Assembly (NCBI GenBank): GCA_964613665.1 | Contig: CAZTIG010000019.1 | Location: 1 to 64,000, forward strand | DNA length: 64,000 nt | Direction of reading: 5' to 3' | DNA from: CAZQFV01 sp964613665 | GTDB lineage: Bacteria > Chloroflexota > Chloroflexia > DTKN01 | Part shown: positions 9,501 through 16,309 of the stretch, in pieces | Layout of the letters: each line of letters opens with the position of its first letter | Position numbering within the stretch: position 1 is the stretch's first letter | Program-made: the position numbers and the translations under genes | The notes under the pieces: generated by a model | The model's database searches: none | What the model was told of the DNA's origin: nothing | The model's input: only the letters and a program-made list of their open reading frames with translations

Positions 9501-10940
9501 GGAAGCCGATCGGCGGAGCGGTGGGCACGGCCCGCCGCCATATCCATTGGCACCTCGCTCAGGCTGGATGGTGCCGGCCGACCCCACGTCAGCTATAGCG
9601 CCGGTGCCTTCTTGGACCTGCGATATGCCTGGTATGATGGTACGGCCTGGATCAGCGAGACATTGGACAATAACGCAGGGGTGAACTCGCTGGCGTTGGA
9701 CAGCGATGGGCGTCCTCACATCGCTTACGACGACTGGACAAGCGGAGAGCTGAAGTACGCCTACTACGACGGCGCCGCCTGGCAAATTGACAACGTAGAT
9801 CTGGGTGGCACAGCGTCTCTGGCCCTAGATGCTGTCGGCCGGCCCCACATCGCCTATCATGGCAACAACAACGACCTGCGGTACGCCTACAACGATGGCA
9901 GTGACTGGATCACCGAGACAGTGGACAACGCTGCGCCTGGCTGGTATTACACCTCTCTGGCACTGAGTACGCTCGGTCGGCCGCATATCAGCTACTACGA
10001 TGCCGCCGGCGGTGACCTCAAGTATGCGTACAACGACGGCTCTGCCTGGCATCTTGCGACCGTGGACAGCGCCGGGGATGTGGGCACAGATAGCTCACTC
10101 TCCCTAGATGCAGCCGGCCATCCCCATATCGCCTACTACGACGCCACCCGCGGAGACCTGAAGTATGCCTATTCCGATGGCTCGGCCTGGCATGTTGAGG
10201 CTGTGGACAGTGCCGGCCAGGTGGGTCGGTCCGTTTCACTGGCCCTGGACGCTTACGGCCGGCCCCGTATCAGTTACATCAATGAAGACCATCCTGGAGT
10301 TCAGCTGGCCTGGTATGAGGGCTCCACCTGGGGAATCGGGGCCGTGGACAGTGGCTGGGGCTACAATGACACGTCCCTGGTCCTCGATACCATGGGACAT
10401 GCCCACGTCAGCTACTTTGCCGACGACTACGAACTCCGCTACGCCCGGATGGAGGATTCGGCGCCGACCCTCCCAATCTCCTACACGTGGGATCTGGGGG
10501 ACGGTACCACTGCCTGGGGCAGAGTGGTGAGCAATACCTACAGCCTGGCCGATACGTACACCGTGGTTCTGACGGCGACAAACTGCTCGTCTGCCACCGC
10601 GACCGTCTCTCACCTTGTCACAGTGGTTCCGCCGTGTGCACCGGTAACGGCGACGACCTTCCTCTGGACCCCCATGACGCCAACCATCGGTCAGATCGTT
10701 ACCTTCACCGCCGTGGCCACAGGCAGCACACCCATCTTCTTCTACTGGACTTTCGGTGATGGCCAGTCGTTCGCGTCGGACCAGCCCACTGCCTTGCATT
10801 GGTACGACCAGTACGGCGTCTACACGGTAGCTCTGACGACGACAAACCCTTGCGGGGAAGACACCGCCGTGCGCATCCTCACTATGCGGCCCCCGTGGTT
10901 CACCATCTACCTGCCGGTACTGCTCCGGGGCACTCCATAG
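6528..10940 (+). CDS. Secreted subtilisin-like (S8) protease, paralogue with two PKD domains and seven-blade propeller-like repeats
   Basis: The product has 1470 residues. The GTG at 6528 is chosen because AAAGGAG lies about 8 bases upstream; an ATG four codons later is the alternative. The order is signal peptide, I9-like propeptide, S8 domain with Asp188, His233 (NGHGTHTTG) and Ser412 (GTSMASPH), CnaB-like domains, and the same beta domain as the upstream paralogue. A PKD domain is then split by seven propeller-like repeats (about 9550-10460), followed by an intact second PKD and the end TIYLPVLLRG. Tandem duplication with the upstream gene is evident from colinear architecture. Third codon positions in the repeat region are visibly richer in A/T than in the catalytic part, which suggests a separate origin or faster evolution of that module. 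Confidence 0.92.
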   Translation: MRVGMTPRLLAGLALLVLLLGAALPAPRTADSTALDPRLLQELAAAPGGRGSFIVMLKEQADLSAAEAIPGRAARVAYVYQSLRDLAGRSQAGLRAELDAWGVPYHPFFIVNAIQVTGDEALARRLAGRPDVARVVADPTFDGLDDPPAGPQAPPAVDAVEWNIARLNADDVWALGYTGQGIVVGSADSGVEYTHPALVNQYRGNLGGGSFDHNYNWHDTFGEYSYPADPNGHGTHTTGTMVGDDGAGNQVGMAPGAQWIACKLNSGSVWKASKYIECWEWFLAPTDLNGQNPRPDLAPHIINNSWSCPGSEGCDLDTLLPAAQALYAAGIAIAKSGGNTGPSCGTTTNPGQYTEILATAAFAQGDTIASFSSRGPVTYQGEVRVKPDIAAPGVAIRSSVPGGGYGSNQGTSMASPHTAGLLALLWSAQPALIGDLDTTYQIVKGTATSKVDLQCPPNGPGGHPNNVWGWGILDALAAVQAAAGLGALGGVTYDSAFTPIPGVALEIVPAGGGPVRTALSDGSGAYSLTLPAATYEITATRYGYLPATATGVQVVSGTTTLHDMVLDIAPLWTLAGTVTDGTSGLPLRATLALLDTPVSVVSDPASGFYSATVAQGTYTLQASSPGYAPQARAITVTGDLVEDFDLLPAAGYYLRDSTRPCGPAFNWIDITAGGTPRYLADDANVSVSLGGRSFRYYGTDYTSLYIGSNGYVTFGAGSNFPGGNTIPSPFLPNNGIYAFWDDLNPASGSQGVIYTQLVDDHLFVIEFYQVQHWPSGNPETFEIILDLDSGAIALQYLTVHDTHWTSVGLENSGGTAGLSYSFHDPAYPTETQALLFTPLSGPYPADQGEGTLSGTVTDADSAAPIGGAVVSALAWADGQVYTTSSAVDGAYSLTLCADLYTATAAAGGYYPGDPALVTIYSGAVTQQDLALEPLPQCEPVRQAEFSWQPYTPTVGQMITFTGWASGGWITHTVDTWNWAGVGELAARPWMWGSRSAERWARPAAISIGTSLRLDGAGRPHVSYSAGAFLDLRYAWYDGTAWISETLDNNAGVNSLALDSDGRPHIAYDDWTSGELKYAYYDGAAWQIDNVDLGGTASLALDAVGRPHIAYHGNNNDLRYAYNDGSDWITETVDNAAPGWYYTSLALSTLGRPHISYYDAAGGDLKYAYNDGSAWHLATVDSAGDVGTDSSLSLDAAGHPHIAYYDATRGDLKYAYSDGSAWHVEAVDSAGQVGRSVSLALDAYGRPRISYINEDHPGVQLAWYEGSTWGIGAVDSGWGYNDTSLVLDTMGHAHVSYFADDYELRYARMEDSAPTLPISYTWDLGDGTTAWGRVVSNTYSLADTYTVVLTATNCSSATATVSHLVTVVPPCAPVTATTFLWTPMTPTIGQIVTFTAVATGSTPIFFYWTFGDGQSFASDQPTALHWYDQYGVYTVALTTTNPCGEDTAVRILTMRPPWFTIYLPVLLRGTP

Positions 10941-10954
10941 GCTACGGAACACGA

Positions 10955-10987
10955 GGAGGCCCGTCGCCTCGACGGCGGCGGGCCTCC
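10955..10987 (+). terminator. Hairpin terminator between subtilase and zinc-ribbon gene
   Basis: A strong stem pairs GGAGGCCCG (10955-10963) with CGGGCCTCC (10979-10987). It is followed by a pyrimidine-rich stretch and sits 15 bases after the subtilase stop. The convergent gene ends at 11012, so it could serve both directions. Confidence 0.7.
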
Positions 10988-11011
10988 CCTTGCTTGCTCT
11001 GAACCGCACTC

Positions 11012-11215
11012 TCAGCGCAGCTCGTACATCGGCCGCTCGCTGACCGGCTCGTTGATGTACAGGTTGCCCTTGTGGATCTTCAAGTTGAACCCGCAGGCCG
11101 GGTTGGTGCAGACCCAGGCCTTGAACATCACCGGGGCTCCCTCTTGCCCATAGTCGGACAGCGGCACCAACACCCCGATTTGGCACTTCTGACATTTTGG
11201 CCAGATCGAATCCAT
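11012..11215 (-). CDS. Small zinc-ribbon protein
   Basis: The product has 67 residues and no family I can name. The ATG at 11215 is preceded by GGAGGTG at 5 bases, which favours it over an in-frame start nine codons upstream. The sequence holds CQKC near the N-terminus and CTNPACG about 35 residues later, that is Cys-x2-Cys and Cys-x4-Cys, as in zinc ribbons. The C-terminal third (KIHKGNLYINEPV) is charged and may be a beta-hairpin tail. It is convergent with the subtilase. A nucleic-acid or protein-binding role is possible but not shown. Confidence 0.7.
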   Translation of the reverse strand: MDSIWPKCQKCQIGVLVPLSDYGQEGAPVMFKAWVCTNPACGFNLKIHKGNLYINEPVSERPMYELR

Positions 11216-11390
11216 CGACGCACCTCCGCCGTTCTCATCCACGCTGCACCGTCACCACAGACCCGTCCGATCCTCAACCTCCTTGCCGTCAGCACCGTGC
11301 CGACCATGGCCGGGGAGCCGGCCGTCTTCATCCGGGGCGGCCCCTGGGCACTATTCTACTACAACCGCCGCGGCCGCGCAAATGGTCAAC

Positions 11391-11575
11391 CTTTGGTGTC
11401 CACGGCGATATCAAGGTCGCGCCGATGCACAGCGGATGGCAAGTGCCCGGCCGGCGTACAGTGCGGCATGGCCGCACCATTGCCGTGTCCCTGGATGTGC
11501 GGCGTCGGGCCGTTGCCGGAGCCGGGCACTTGCCGGTCAAGGCCGGCGACTTGGATACGGCCGTGCTTTGGTGTC
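11391..11575 (+). mobile_element. 165-bp MITE-like element, copy 1, with 10-bp target-site duplication
   Basis: The element spans 11401-11565. It begins CACGGCGATATCAAGGTCGC and its other end, read in reverse complement, begins CACGGCCGTATCCAAGTCGC, giving imperfect terminal inverted repeats of about 20 bp. Inside, GGCAAGTGCCCGGC recurs inverted, and a GTGCGGC/GCCGCAC hairpin sits near the middle. The perfect 10-bp direct repeat CTTTGGTGTC flanks it at 11391-11400 and 11566-11575. Copies at 30564 and 48386 are about 85% and 95% identical with no length change. Differences show no third-position bias in any frame, so it is not coding. It ends 19 bases before the -35 box of the S41 protease promoter. 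Confidence 0.88.
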
Positions 11576-11584
11576 CCAGCTTGC

Positions 11585-11612
11585 TTGACAAACACCGGTT
11601 TTTCGCTATGAT
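11585..11612 (+). promoter_or_regulatory. Sigma-70 promoter of the S41 protease
   Basis: TTGACA at 11585-11590 and TATGAT at 11607-11612 are separated by 16 bases. The expected transcription start near 11619 leaves a leader of about 48 bases to the ATG at 11667. The MITE-like element lies directly upstream. Confidence 0.8.
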
Positions 11613-11666
11613 GGGACCGCGATTCCTTGAGGTTGGCAGGATGGCTTGGTCCAGGGGGATTCCTCT

Positions 11667-12959
11667 ATGAACAGCAGCGGACAGCGTCTGCTTGTGTCGA
11701 TCCTGATCGTCGTGGTGGCGATCGTCGGCTTCGTGGCCGGGGGGTTCACCGGGTACGCCGCGCGCGACCCGGCGCGGGCCTCCTGGTGGCCCTTTGGCCC
11801 ACCCTCCCCGACGGCCACACCGGTCACCGCGGAGGTCCAGCAGCAGACGCCGGAGGAGCTCCGCCGCCAGTTCGAGATCTTCTGGCAGGTCTGGTCGCTT
11901 CTGGAGGACAGGTTCTACGACCCGAGCCGGGTCGACTACCAGAAGATGGTCTACGGGGCCATCTCCGGCATGGTCGGCTCGGTGGGAGACGACTATACCT
12001 TCTTCTCGACCCCGGCCCAGGCCGCGGTATCGCGGACCTCGCTGTCCGGTGAGTACGAGGGCATCGGTGCCTACATCGACACGCAGGGCGGCTGGCCGAT
12101 CATCCAGGGGCCGGTGAGCAACGACTCCCCGGCGGCCCGGGCCGGCCTGCGCAAGGGGGACATCGTCCTGGCCGTCGACGGGGTGGACGTCGAGGGCATG
12201 CAGCTCGAGGAGGTGATCGCCCGCATCAAGGGGCCGGCCGGCACCCAGGTCACGCTCAAGATCGCCCGCCAGGGCCAGGAGGCCTTTGAGGTGACCATCA
12301 CGCGCGCCCACATCGAGGTGCCCAGCGTCGAGGGCGAGATGCGCGACGACGGCCTGGCCTACGTCCGCCTCTCCATCTTCGGCAGCACCACCGCCCAGGA
12401 GCTCGACAGCACGCTCGAGGAGCTGCTGGCCCAGAACCCGCAGGGCCTGATCCTGGACCTGCGCGGCAACGGCGGCGGCTACCTGACCGCGGCACAGGAG
12501 GTGCTGGGCCGCTTCCTGCGCGAGGGTGTCGCCACCTACGAGGCCGACCGCGACGGCAACCGCACGCCGCTGGGCATCATCCCCGGACAGGCCCAGGTGT
12601 TCGACCTGCCGATGGTCGTGCTGGTGGACGGTGGCTCGGCCAGCGCCTCCGAGATCACCGCCGGTGCCCTGCAGGACTATGGCCGGGCCACGCTCATCGG
12701 CGAGCAGACCTTTGGCAAGGGCTCCATCCAGGACATCAGCGAGTTCCCGGACGGTTCGGCGGTGCGCATCACCATCGCCCACTGGCTGACACCCCAGGGC
12801 CGGCAAATCCAGGACAAGGGCCTCACCCCCGAGATCATCGTCACCCTGACCCCGGAGGACTATGACCAGGGGCTGGACCCGCAGCTCGACACGGCGGCCG
12901 CCTACCTGCTGAACCAGCCGCTGCCGCCTGTGGCGGCGACGCCGACACCGAAGCCGTAG
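11667..12959 (+). CDS. C-terminal processing peptidase, S41 (CtpA/Prc type)
   Basis: The product has 430 residues. The ATG at 11667 follows CCAGGGGG at 8-9 bases. An N-terminal transmembrane/signal segment (residues 8-28) anchors it. A helical segment (about 60-120), a PDZ domain (about 130-210, RKGDIVLAVDGVDVEG) and the S41 core follow. The Ser/Lys dyad is Ser328 (GSASASEITAGAL) and Lys351 (TFGKGS). Family members cleave C-terminal tails of exported proteins in the periplasm or cell wall. The C-terminus is a short Pro/Thr-rich tail. The gene is monocistronic with its own strong promoter; the thioesterase gene starts 165 bases later. The call is secure; substrates are unknown. Confidence 0.93.
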   Translation: MNSSGQRLLVSILIVVVAIVGFVAGGFTGYAARDPARASWWPFGPPSPTATPVTAEVQQQTPEELRRQFEIFWQVWSLLEDRFYDPSRVDYQKMVYGAISGMVGSVGDDYTFFSTPAQAAVSRTSLSGEYEGIGAYIDTQGGWPIIQGPVSNDSPAARAGLRKGDIVLAVDGVDVEGMQLEEVIARIKGPAGTQVTLKIARQGQEAFEVTITRAHIEVPSVEGEMRDDGLAYVRLSIFGSTTAQELDSTLEELLAQNPQGLILDLRGNGGGYLTAAQEVLGRFLREGVATYEADRDGNRTPLGIIPGQAQVFDLPMVVLVDGGSASASEITAGALQDYGRATLIGEQTFGKGSIQDISEFPDGSAVRITIAHWLTPQGRQIQDKGLTPEIIVTLTPEDYDQGLDPQLDTAAAYLLNQPLPPVAATPTPKP

Positions 12960-13124
12960 CCTGGCGGCTGGTCGTGGGGGCACGGGTGTGGGCGGCAGAT
13001 GGATAGGGCGGCGTGACGAGTGAAACGTGATCCGCGAGCACGGCTTTCACGCCTCACTCATGACGCTGCACTTGTCGCCGAGCCTGTTCCGCCGGAATAT
13101 CATACCCTCTTGCCGGAGACGCCC

Positions 13125-13538
13125 ATGCCCTATGAGCGCGACAACTACTGCTTCGCCTGCGGCCAAGGCAACCCCATCGGCCTGCACCTGTGCTATTCCT
13201 ACGGTGAAGACGGCGTCGAGGCCGCGTTCACGCCGCAGCGCGACCTGCAGGGCTACCCAGGGCTCATGCACGGCGGGCTGGTGGCGACGCTGCTGGACGA
13301 AACCATGGCCCACGCCGTCAGCGCCGCGCACGGGCCGGCCGTGACCGGGGACCTGCACGTGCGCATGCGCGGCCGCGGCGTTCCCATCGGGCGGCCACTA
13401 CACCTGCGCGGGCGCGTCACCGGCCGGCGCGGCCGGCTCGTCCTGACCGCGGCCACCGTGCACGACGAGGAGGGCAACCTGCTGGCCCAGGGCGAGGGCA
13501 AGTTCATGCTGGTCGACCTGCCCGAGGCTTCGCCCTAG
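13125..13538 (+). CDS. PaaI-like hot-dog thioesterase
   Basis: The product has 137 residues. The ATG at 13125 has GGAG 8 bases upstream and begins MPYERDNYCFACG. Earlier in-frame starts would only add a tail with no family resemblance. The motif HGGLVATLLDETMAHA is the hot-dog helix with the catalytic acidic residue (Asp or Glu of LLDE). Members of this family hydrolyse acyl-CoA thioesters as small cytosolic tetramers. The N-terminal CFACGQGNPIGLHL block is common in the uncharacterised PaaI/YigI-like subgroup. Nothing nearby indicates the acyl substrate. Confidence 0.85.
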   Translation: MPYERDNYCFACGQGNPIGLHLCYSYGEDGVEAAFTPQRDLQGYPGLMHGGLVATLLDETMAHAVSAAHGPAVTGDLHVRMRGRGVPIGRPLHLRGRVTGRRGRLVLTAATVHDEEGNLLAQGEGKFMLVDLPEASP

Positions 13539-13802
13539 CTCTCCGTCCCAGTCCGTCCCTGCCCCTTGTCTCCGCCTCGCTCCCCGCCGCAACCCGGACC
13601 CGAATCCGAGCTGCGTGCTGTCATCAGCGCTCAACCGTCACACCGTCTTCCAGGCTAGCCCCGGCACATACCCCGACCGGCGCAAACTCGCCGACCCGTT
13701 CGCGCGGTCGAGCGGCCAAATCGTCCGTGTATCCGTGCGGCTCGTCCGTACCGCGATAGTCGGCTTCTTGCCAAAGCCCGAGGCGCAGGGGAAATCCGTG
13801 GG

Positions 13803-16193
13803 TCAGCTCTCAGCTCTCCATCTCCCTTGCTTCCCCAGCCGTGCCCCCAGGCCCTTCCACACCCCCCACGCCGCTGCGGCAAAGAGGACGAGCAGCGCGA
13901 GCCCGTAGGCCAGGTCGGCCGGCCGGAAGCGCTGCGCCAGGCGGTCGACCCACTGCACGAGGAAGGAGAGGCGCAGCGCCTCGGGCAGGCGCTCCACCGG
14001 CATGTTCGTCGGCGCCAGGAGGAACTCGGGCAGGGAAAGGCCTTCCAGCTCCTGCGGATAGTGGGGCATGGCATAGACCAGGTAGCGGAGCAGCACCAGC
14101 AGCCCCCAGAGGGTGGGCAGCAGGGCCGCGAGCAGCGCCCCCTCGGCCCGCCGGCGCCGCAGCCAGTGCAGCAGCGCCCCCACGCCCAGCAGAAAGAAGG
14201 GGAAGGCGTTGGTCAGCCGGCGCAGGCCAAAATAGCCCCCGCCGTGCCAGCTTCCCAGGGTGGCGTTGTAGAGAAAGTAGAGGAGCAGACCTAGCAGGAC
14301 AAAGAGGCCCCAGGGCCGCTTCTGCCAGGCCAGCCAGCCCAGGCCGGCCATGCCCAGAAGGGCGACGGGCGTCCACGGCAGCAGCCCGTGCAGGGGGGAG
14401 AAGAGCAGCTCCAGCGCGGCAAAGCCGGCCACGTTGGCGAACCCCTCCTGCGGCACGGTGAACCACTGGCCGTAGAGGACCTTCCAGGCGATCATCTGCG
14501 GGGCAAAGGCGACCAGGAAGGCCGCGGCAAAGAGGAGCCCGCCCAGCAGCAGGGAGCCCAGCGGCCGGAGCTGGCGCGGCGCGGCGGAGGCTCCCGGCTT
14601 CTCCTCCCCTGCCTCGACATCTCCCCGGCCGCTGCCCAATCCGCCTGTCCTTGGTCCTCGGTTCTTGGTCCTTCGTCCGTTCCACCTGGTCAGGATCTTG
14701 CCCGCCTCCCAGAGCAGCTCCAACGCCACGACGACGACAAAGAGGGCGTCGATCCAGTAGAGGGTGGTCATGAAGCCGGCCGCCAGCCCCAGCCCGAGCC
14801 ACTGCCAGGGGGTACGCCGGCCCAGGGTGCGCGCCCACAGGTACACGAACACGGTCACCGCGCAGGCTGCCAGGGCGTGGGCAAAATCGGGCTTGTAGAA
14901 GGCATAGTAGAACAGGCCCGTCCCCAGGAAGGAGGCCGTGGTGGCCAACAGGCCCAGGCTCGGCCCGTAGAACCGCCGCACCAGGTCGTAGCCCAGGAGC
15001 AGCGTGACCAGGGTCGAAAGGGTGCTGCCGAAGCAGATCAGCACCACGTAGGGCTCGCTGTAGCCGTCCAGCGTCCAGGGCATGCCCAGGGCGTGGCCCC
15101 CCAGGGCCAGCAGGTGGCCAACGGCGAAAAACGGCGTCCAGACGATAGCCGGCCCCACCGAGGCAAAGTTGGGCTGGTAGCCGGTAGCGGTCGTCTTGCT
15201 GCCCAGCCCGTAGGGGACATGGGGGAAGAGCCTCGCCGTTTCCAGGGAGAGCTCGTTGGCAAAGTACAGGTCGCCATCGAACGCCAGCGAGCGCAGGTAG
15301 GCGTAGTACTCGATGCCGTCGGCCTCGATGTGGGGAAAGAAGGAGAGGGCGAGAGAGAGGAAAAAGAGGATCAGCAGCACGGCCGCGGCGCGGTCGCCGA
15401 GCCAGCGGCCCACGGCCCGCCAGCGCGGGCCCAGCAGGCGCAGGCCCCCGGCCACGGCGGCTGTCAGGACCGCCAGCGTGGTCAGAGTCGGGCCGGCCTG
15501 GACGACCACGTCGGGCCGAAAGGCCGCCGCGCCGCCGGCCAACAGGAGCGCCCCCGCCCCCAGCCCCCAGGACCAGCCGAAGGAGAGGCCCAGGGCCAGG
15601 GCGGTCAGCGCCACCGCCAGCACGACCAGGCCGTAGGCCGGCCGCAGGCCCAGCAGGAGGGCGCCGAACCCGCCGCCGGGGCCGTCGGCGAGCACCTCGA
15701 GCCGGGCCCGCTCCAGGACGAGCCCCAGGTCGCGGTCGTCGCCGGGCACCTGGAAGGGCGCCACCTGCAGTGCCACCCGCAGGCTGCCGCTGCGCAGGGC
15801 GGCGGGCGGCACGAGAAAGGCATACTCCTGCAGGGTCGGCCCCAGCGGGAAGGTCGTCGAGAGCTGCTCGCCGGCGCGGAGCTGCATGGGGGGATTGGCC
15901 GGGCCGGCCGGCCGGGCCATGCGCAGGCGCACCAGCAGGGGTTGCCCGGCGCGCACGGGCCCGAGAAGGATTGTGCCGCTGCCGCTCATCCAGCGGAAGG
16001 TGCCCTGTTCGGGGCCGGCCGGCCCGGCCAGCGAGGTGCTCCACTCCTTGGCCGAGAAGCCGCCAACGTAGCCCAGGTCGCGCCCGCCGACGTCGAGCTC
16101 GGCTGCCCCGCGGGCCTGCAGGAAGGCGTCCATGGCCAGCCCGCCGAGCACCAGGAGCAGCAGCACGGCGATCCGCAGCAGCCTGCGTGACAT
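13803..16193 (-). CDS. Polytopic membrane protein, GT-C glycosyltransferase-like
   Basis: The product has 796 residues. The ATG at 16193 has a GGGGGA ribosome site 6 bases upstream and starts with a hydrophobic signal/anchor. A jelly-roll-like luminal part (residues about 35-190) precedes at least ten hydrophobic helices. The loop after a helix near residue 290 reads FFPHIEADGIEYYAYLRSL. An acidic residue at this place is typical of GT-C enzymes (PMT/ArnT type), which take sugars from polyprenyl-phosphate donors outside the membrane. A hydrophilic stretch rich in Arg/Gly/Pro (near base 14660) is encoded by a 7-bp tandem repeat, and the 3' end also runs through a heptad array. Enzyme activity is inferred, not shown. 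Confidence 0.65.
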   Translation of the reverse strand: MSRRLLRIAVLLLLVLGGLAMDAFLQARGAAELDVGGRDLGYVGGFSAKEWSTSLAGPAGPEQGTFRWMSGSGTILLGPVRAGQPLLVRLRMARPAGPANPPMQLRAGEQLSTTFPLGPTLQEYAFLVPPAALRSGSLRVALQVAPFQVPGDDRDLGLVLERARLEVLADGPGGGFGALLLGLRPAYGLVVLAVALTALALGLSFGWSWGLGAGALLLAGGAAAFRPDVVVQAGPTLTTLAVLTAAVAGGLRLLGPRWRAVGRWLGDRAAAVLLILFFLSLALSFFPHIEADGIEYYAYLRSLAFDGDLYFANELSLETARLFPHVPYGLGSKTTATGYQPNFASVGPAIVWTPFFAVGHLLALGGHALGMPWTLDGYSEPYVVLICFGSTLSTLVTLLLGYDLVRRFYGPSLGLLATTASFLGTGLFYYAFYKPDFAHALAACAVTVFVYLWARTLGRRTPWQWLGLGLAAGFMTTLYWIDALFVVVVALELLWEAGKILTRWNGRRTKNRGPRTGGLGSGRGDVEAGEEKPGASAAPRQLRPLGSLLLGGLLFAAAFLVAFAPQMIAWKVLYGQWFTVPQEGFANVAGFAALELLFSPLHGLLPWTPVALLGMAGLGWLAWQKRPWGLFVLLGLLLYFLYNATLGSWHGGGYFGLRRLTNAFPFFLLGVGALLHWLRRRRAEGALLAALLPTLWGLLVLLRYLVYAMPHYPQELEGLSLPEFLLAPTNMPVERLPEALRLSFLVQWVDRLAQRFRPADLAYGLALLVLFAAAAWGVWKGLGARLGKQGRWRAES
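14647..14681. repeat. Five degenerate heptads inside the GT-C-like gene
   Basis: Five consecutive 7-base units related to GTCCTTG (GTCCTTG, GTCCTCG, GTTCTTG, GTCCTTC, GTCCGTT) lie in the coding region. They encode an Arg/Thr/Pro/Gly-rich cytosolic or external loop that looks inserted between two membrane parts. Confidence 0.75.
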
Positions 16194-16274
16194 GGGATTC
16201 CCCCGACCGCGGCCCGGCGCGGAGCCCGTCTGGACTTTGCCCGGCGATTGGCCCGCCAGCGCCAAACCCCGCCT

Positions 16275-16309
16275 CCTGCTTCCTGCCTCTTGCCTCTTGC
16301 CTCTTGCCT
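16275..16309. repeat. Heptad array abutting the ahcY stop codon
   Basis: Five 7-base units read CCTGCTT, CCTGCCT, CTTGCCT, CTTGCCT, CTTGCCT on the plus strand. The array ends at 16309, and the ahcY stop codon (TAG on the minus strand) occupies 16310-16312, so the repeat starts directly after the gene. Confidence 0.85.

Noticed and set aside
6321..9785. A 1154-residue minus-strand open frame opposite the second subtilase
   Set aside because: Same reason: it mirrors a well-supported gene and shows no domain or start signal.
11401..11565. The MITE-like element as a coding gene, since its 165 bases have open frames on both strands
   Set aside because: Differences between the three copies show no third-codon-position bias in any frame, and there is no start with a ribosome site.
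13072..13103. TTGTCG and TATCAT as a promoter for the thioesterase
   Set aside because: The spacer would be 20 bases and the start would fall almost on the ribosome site. Not good enough to list.
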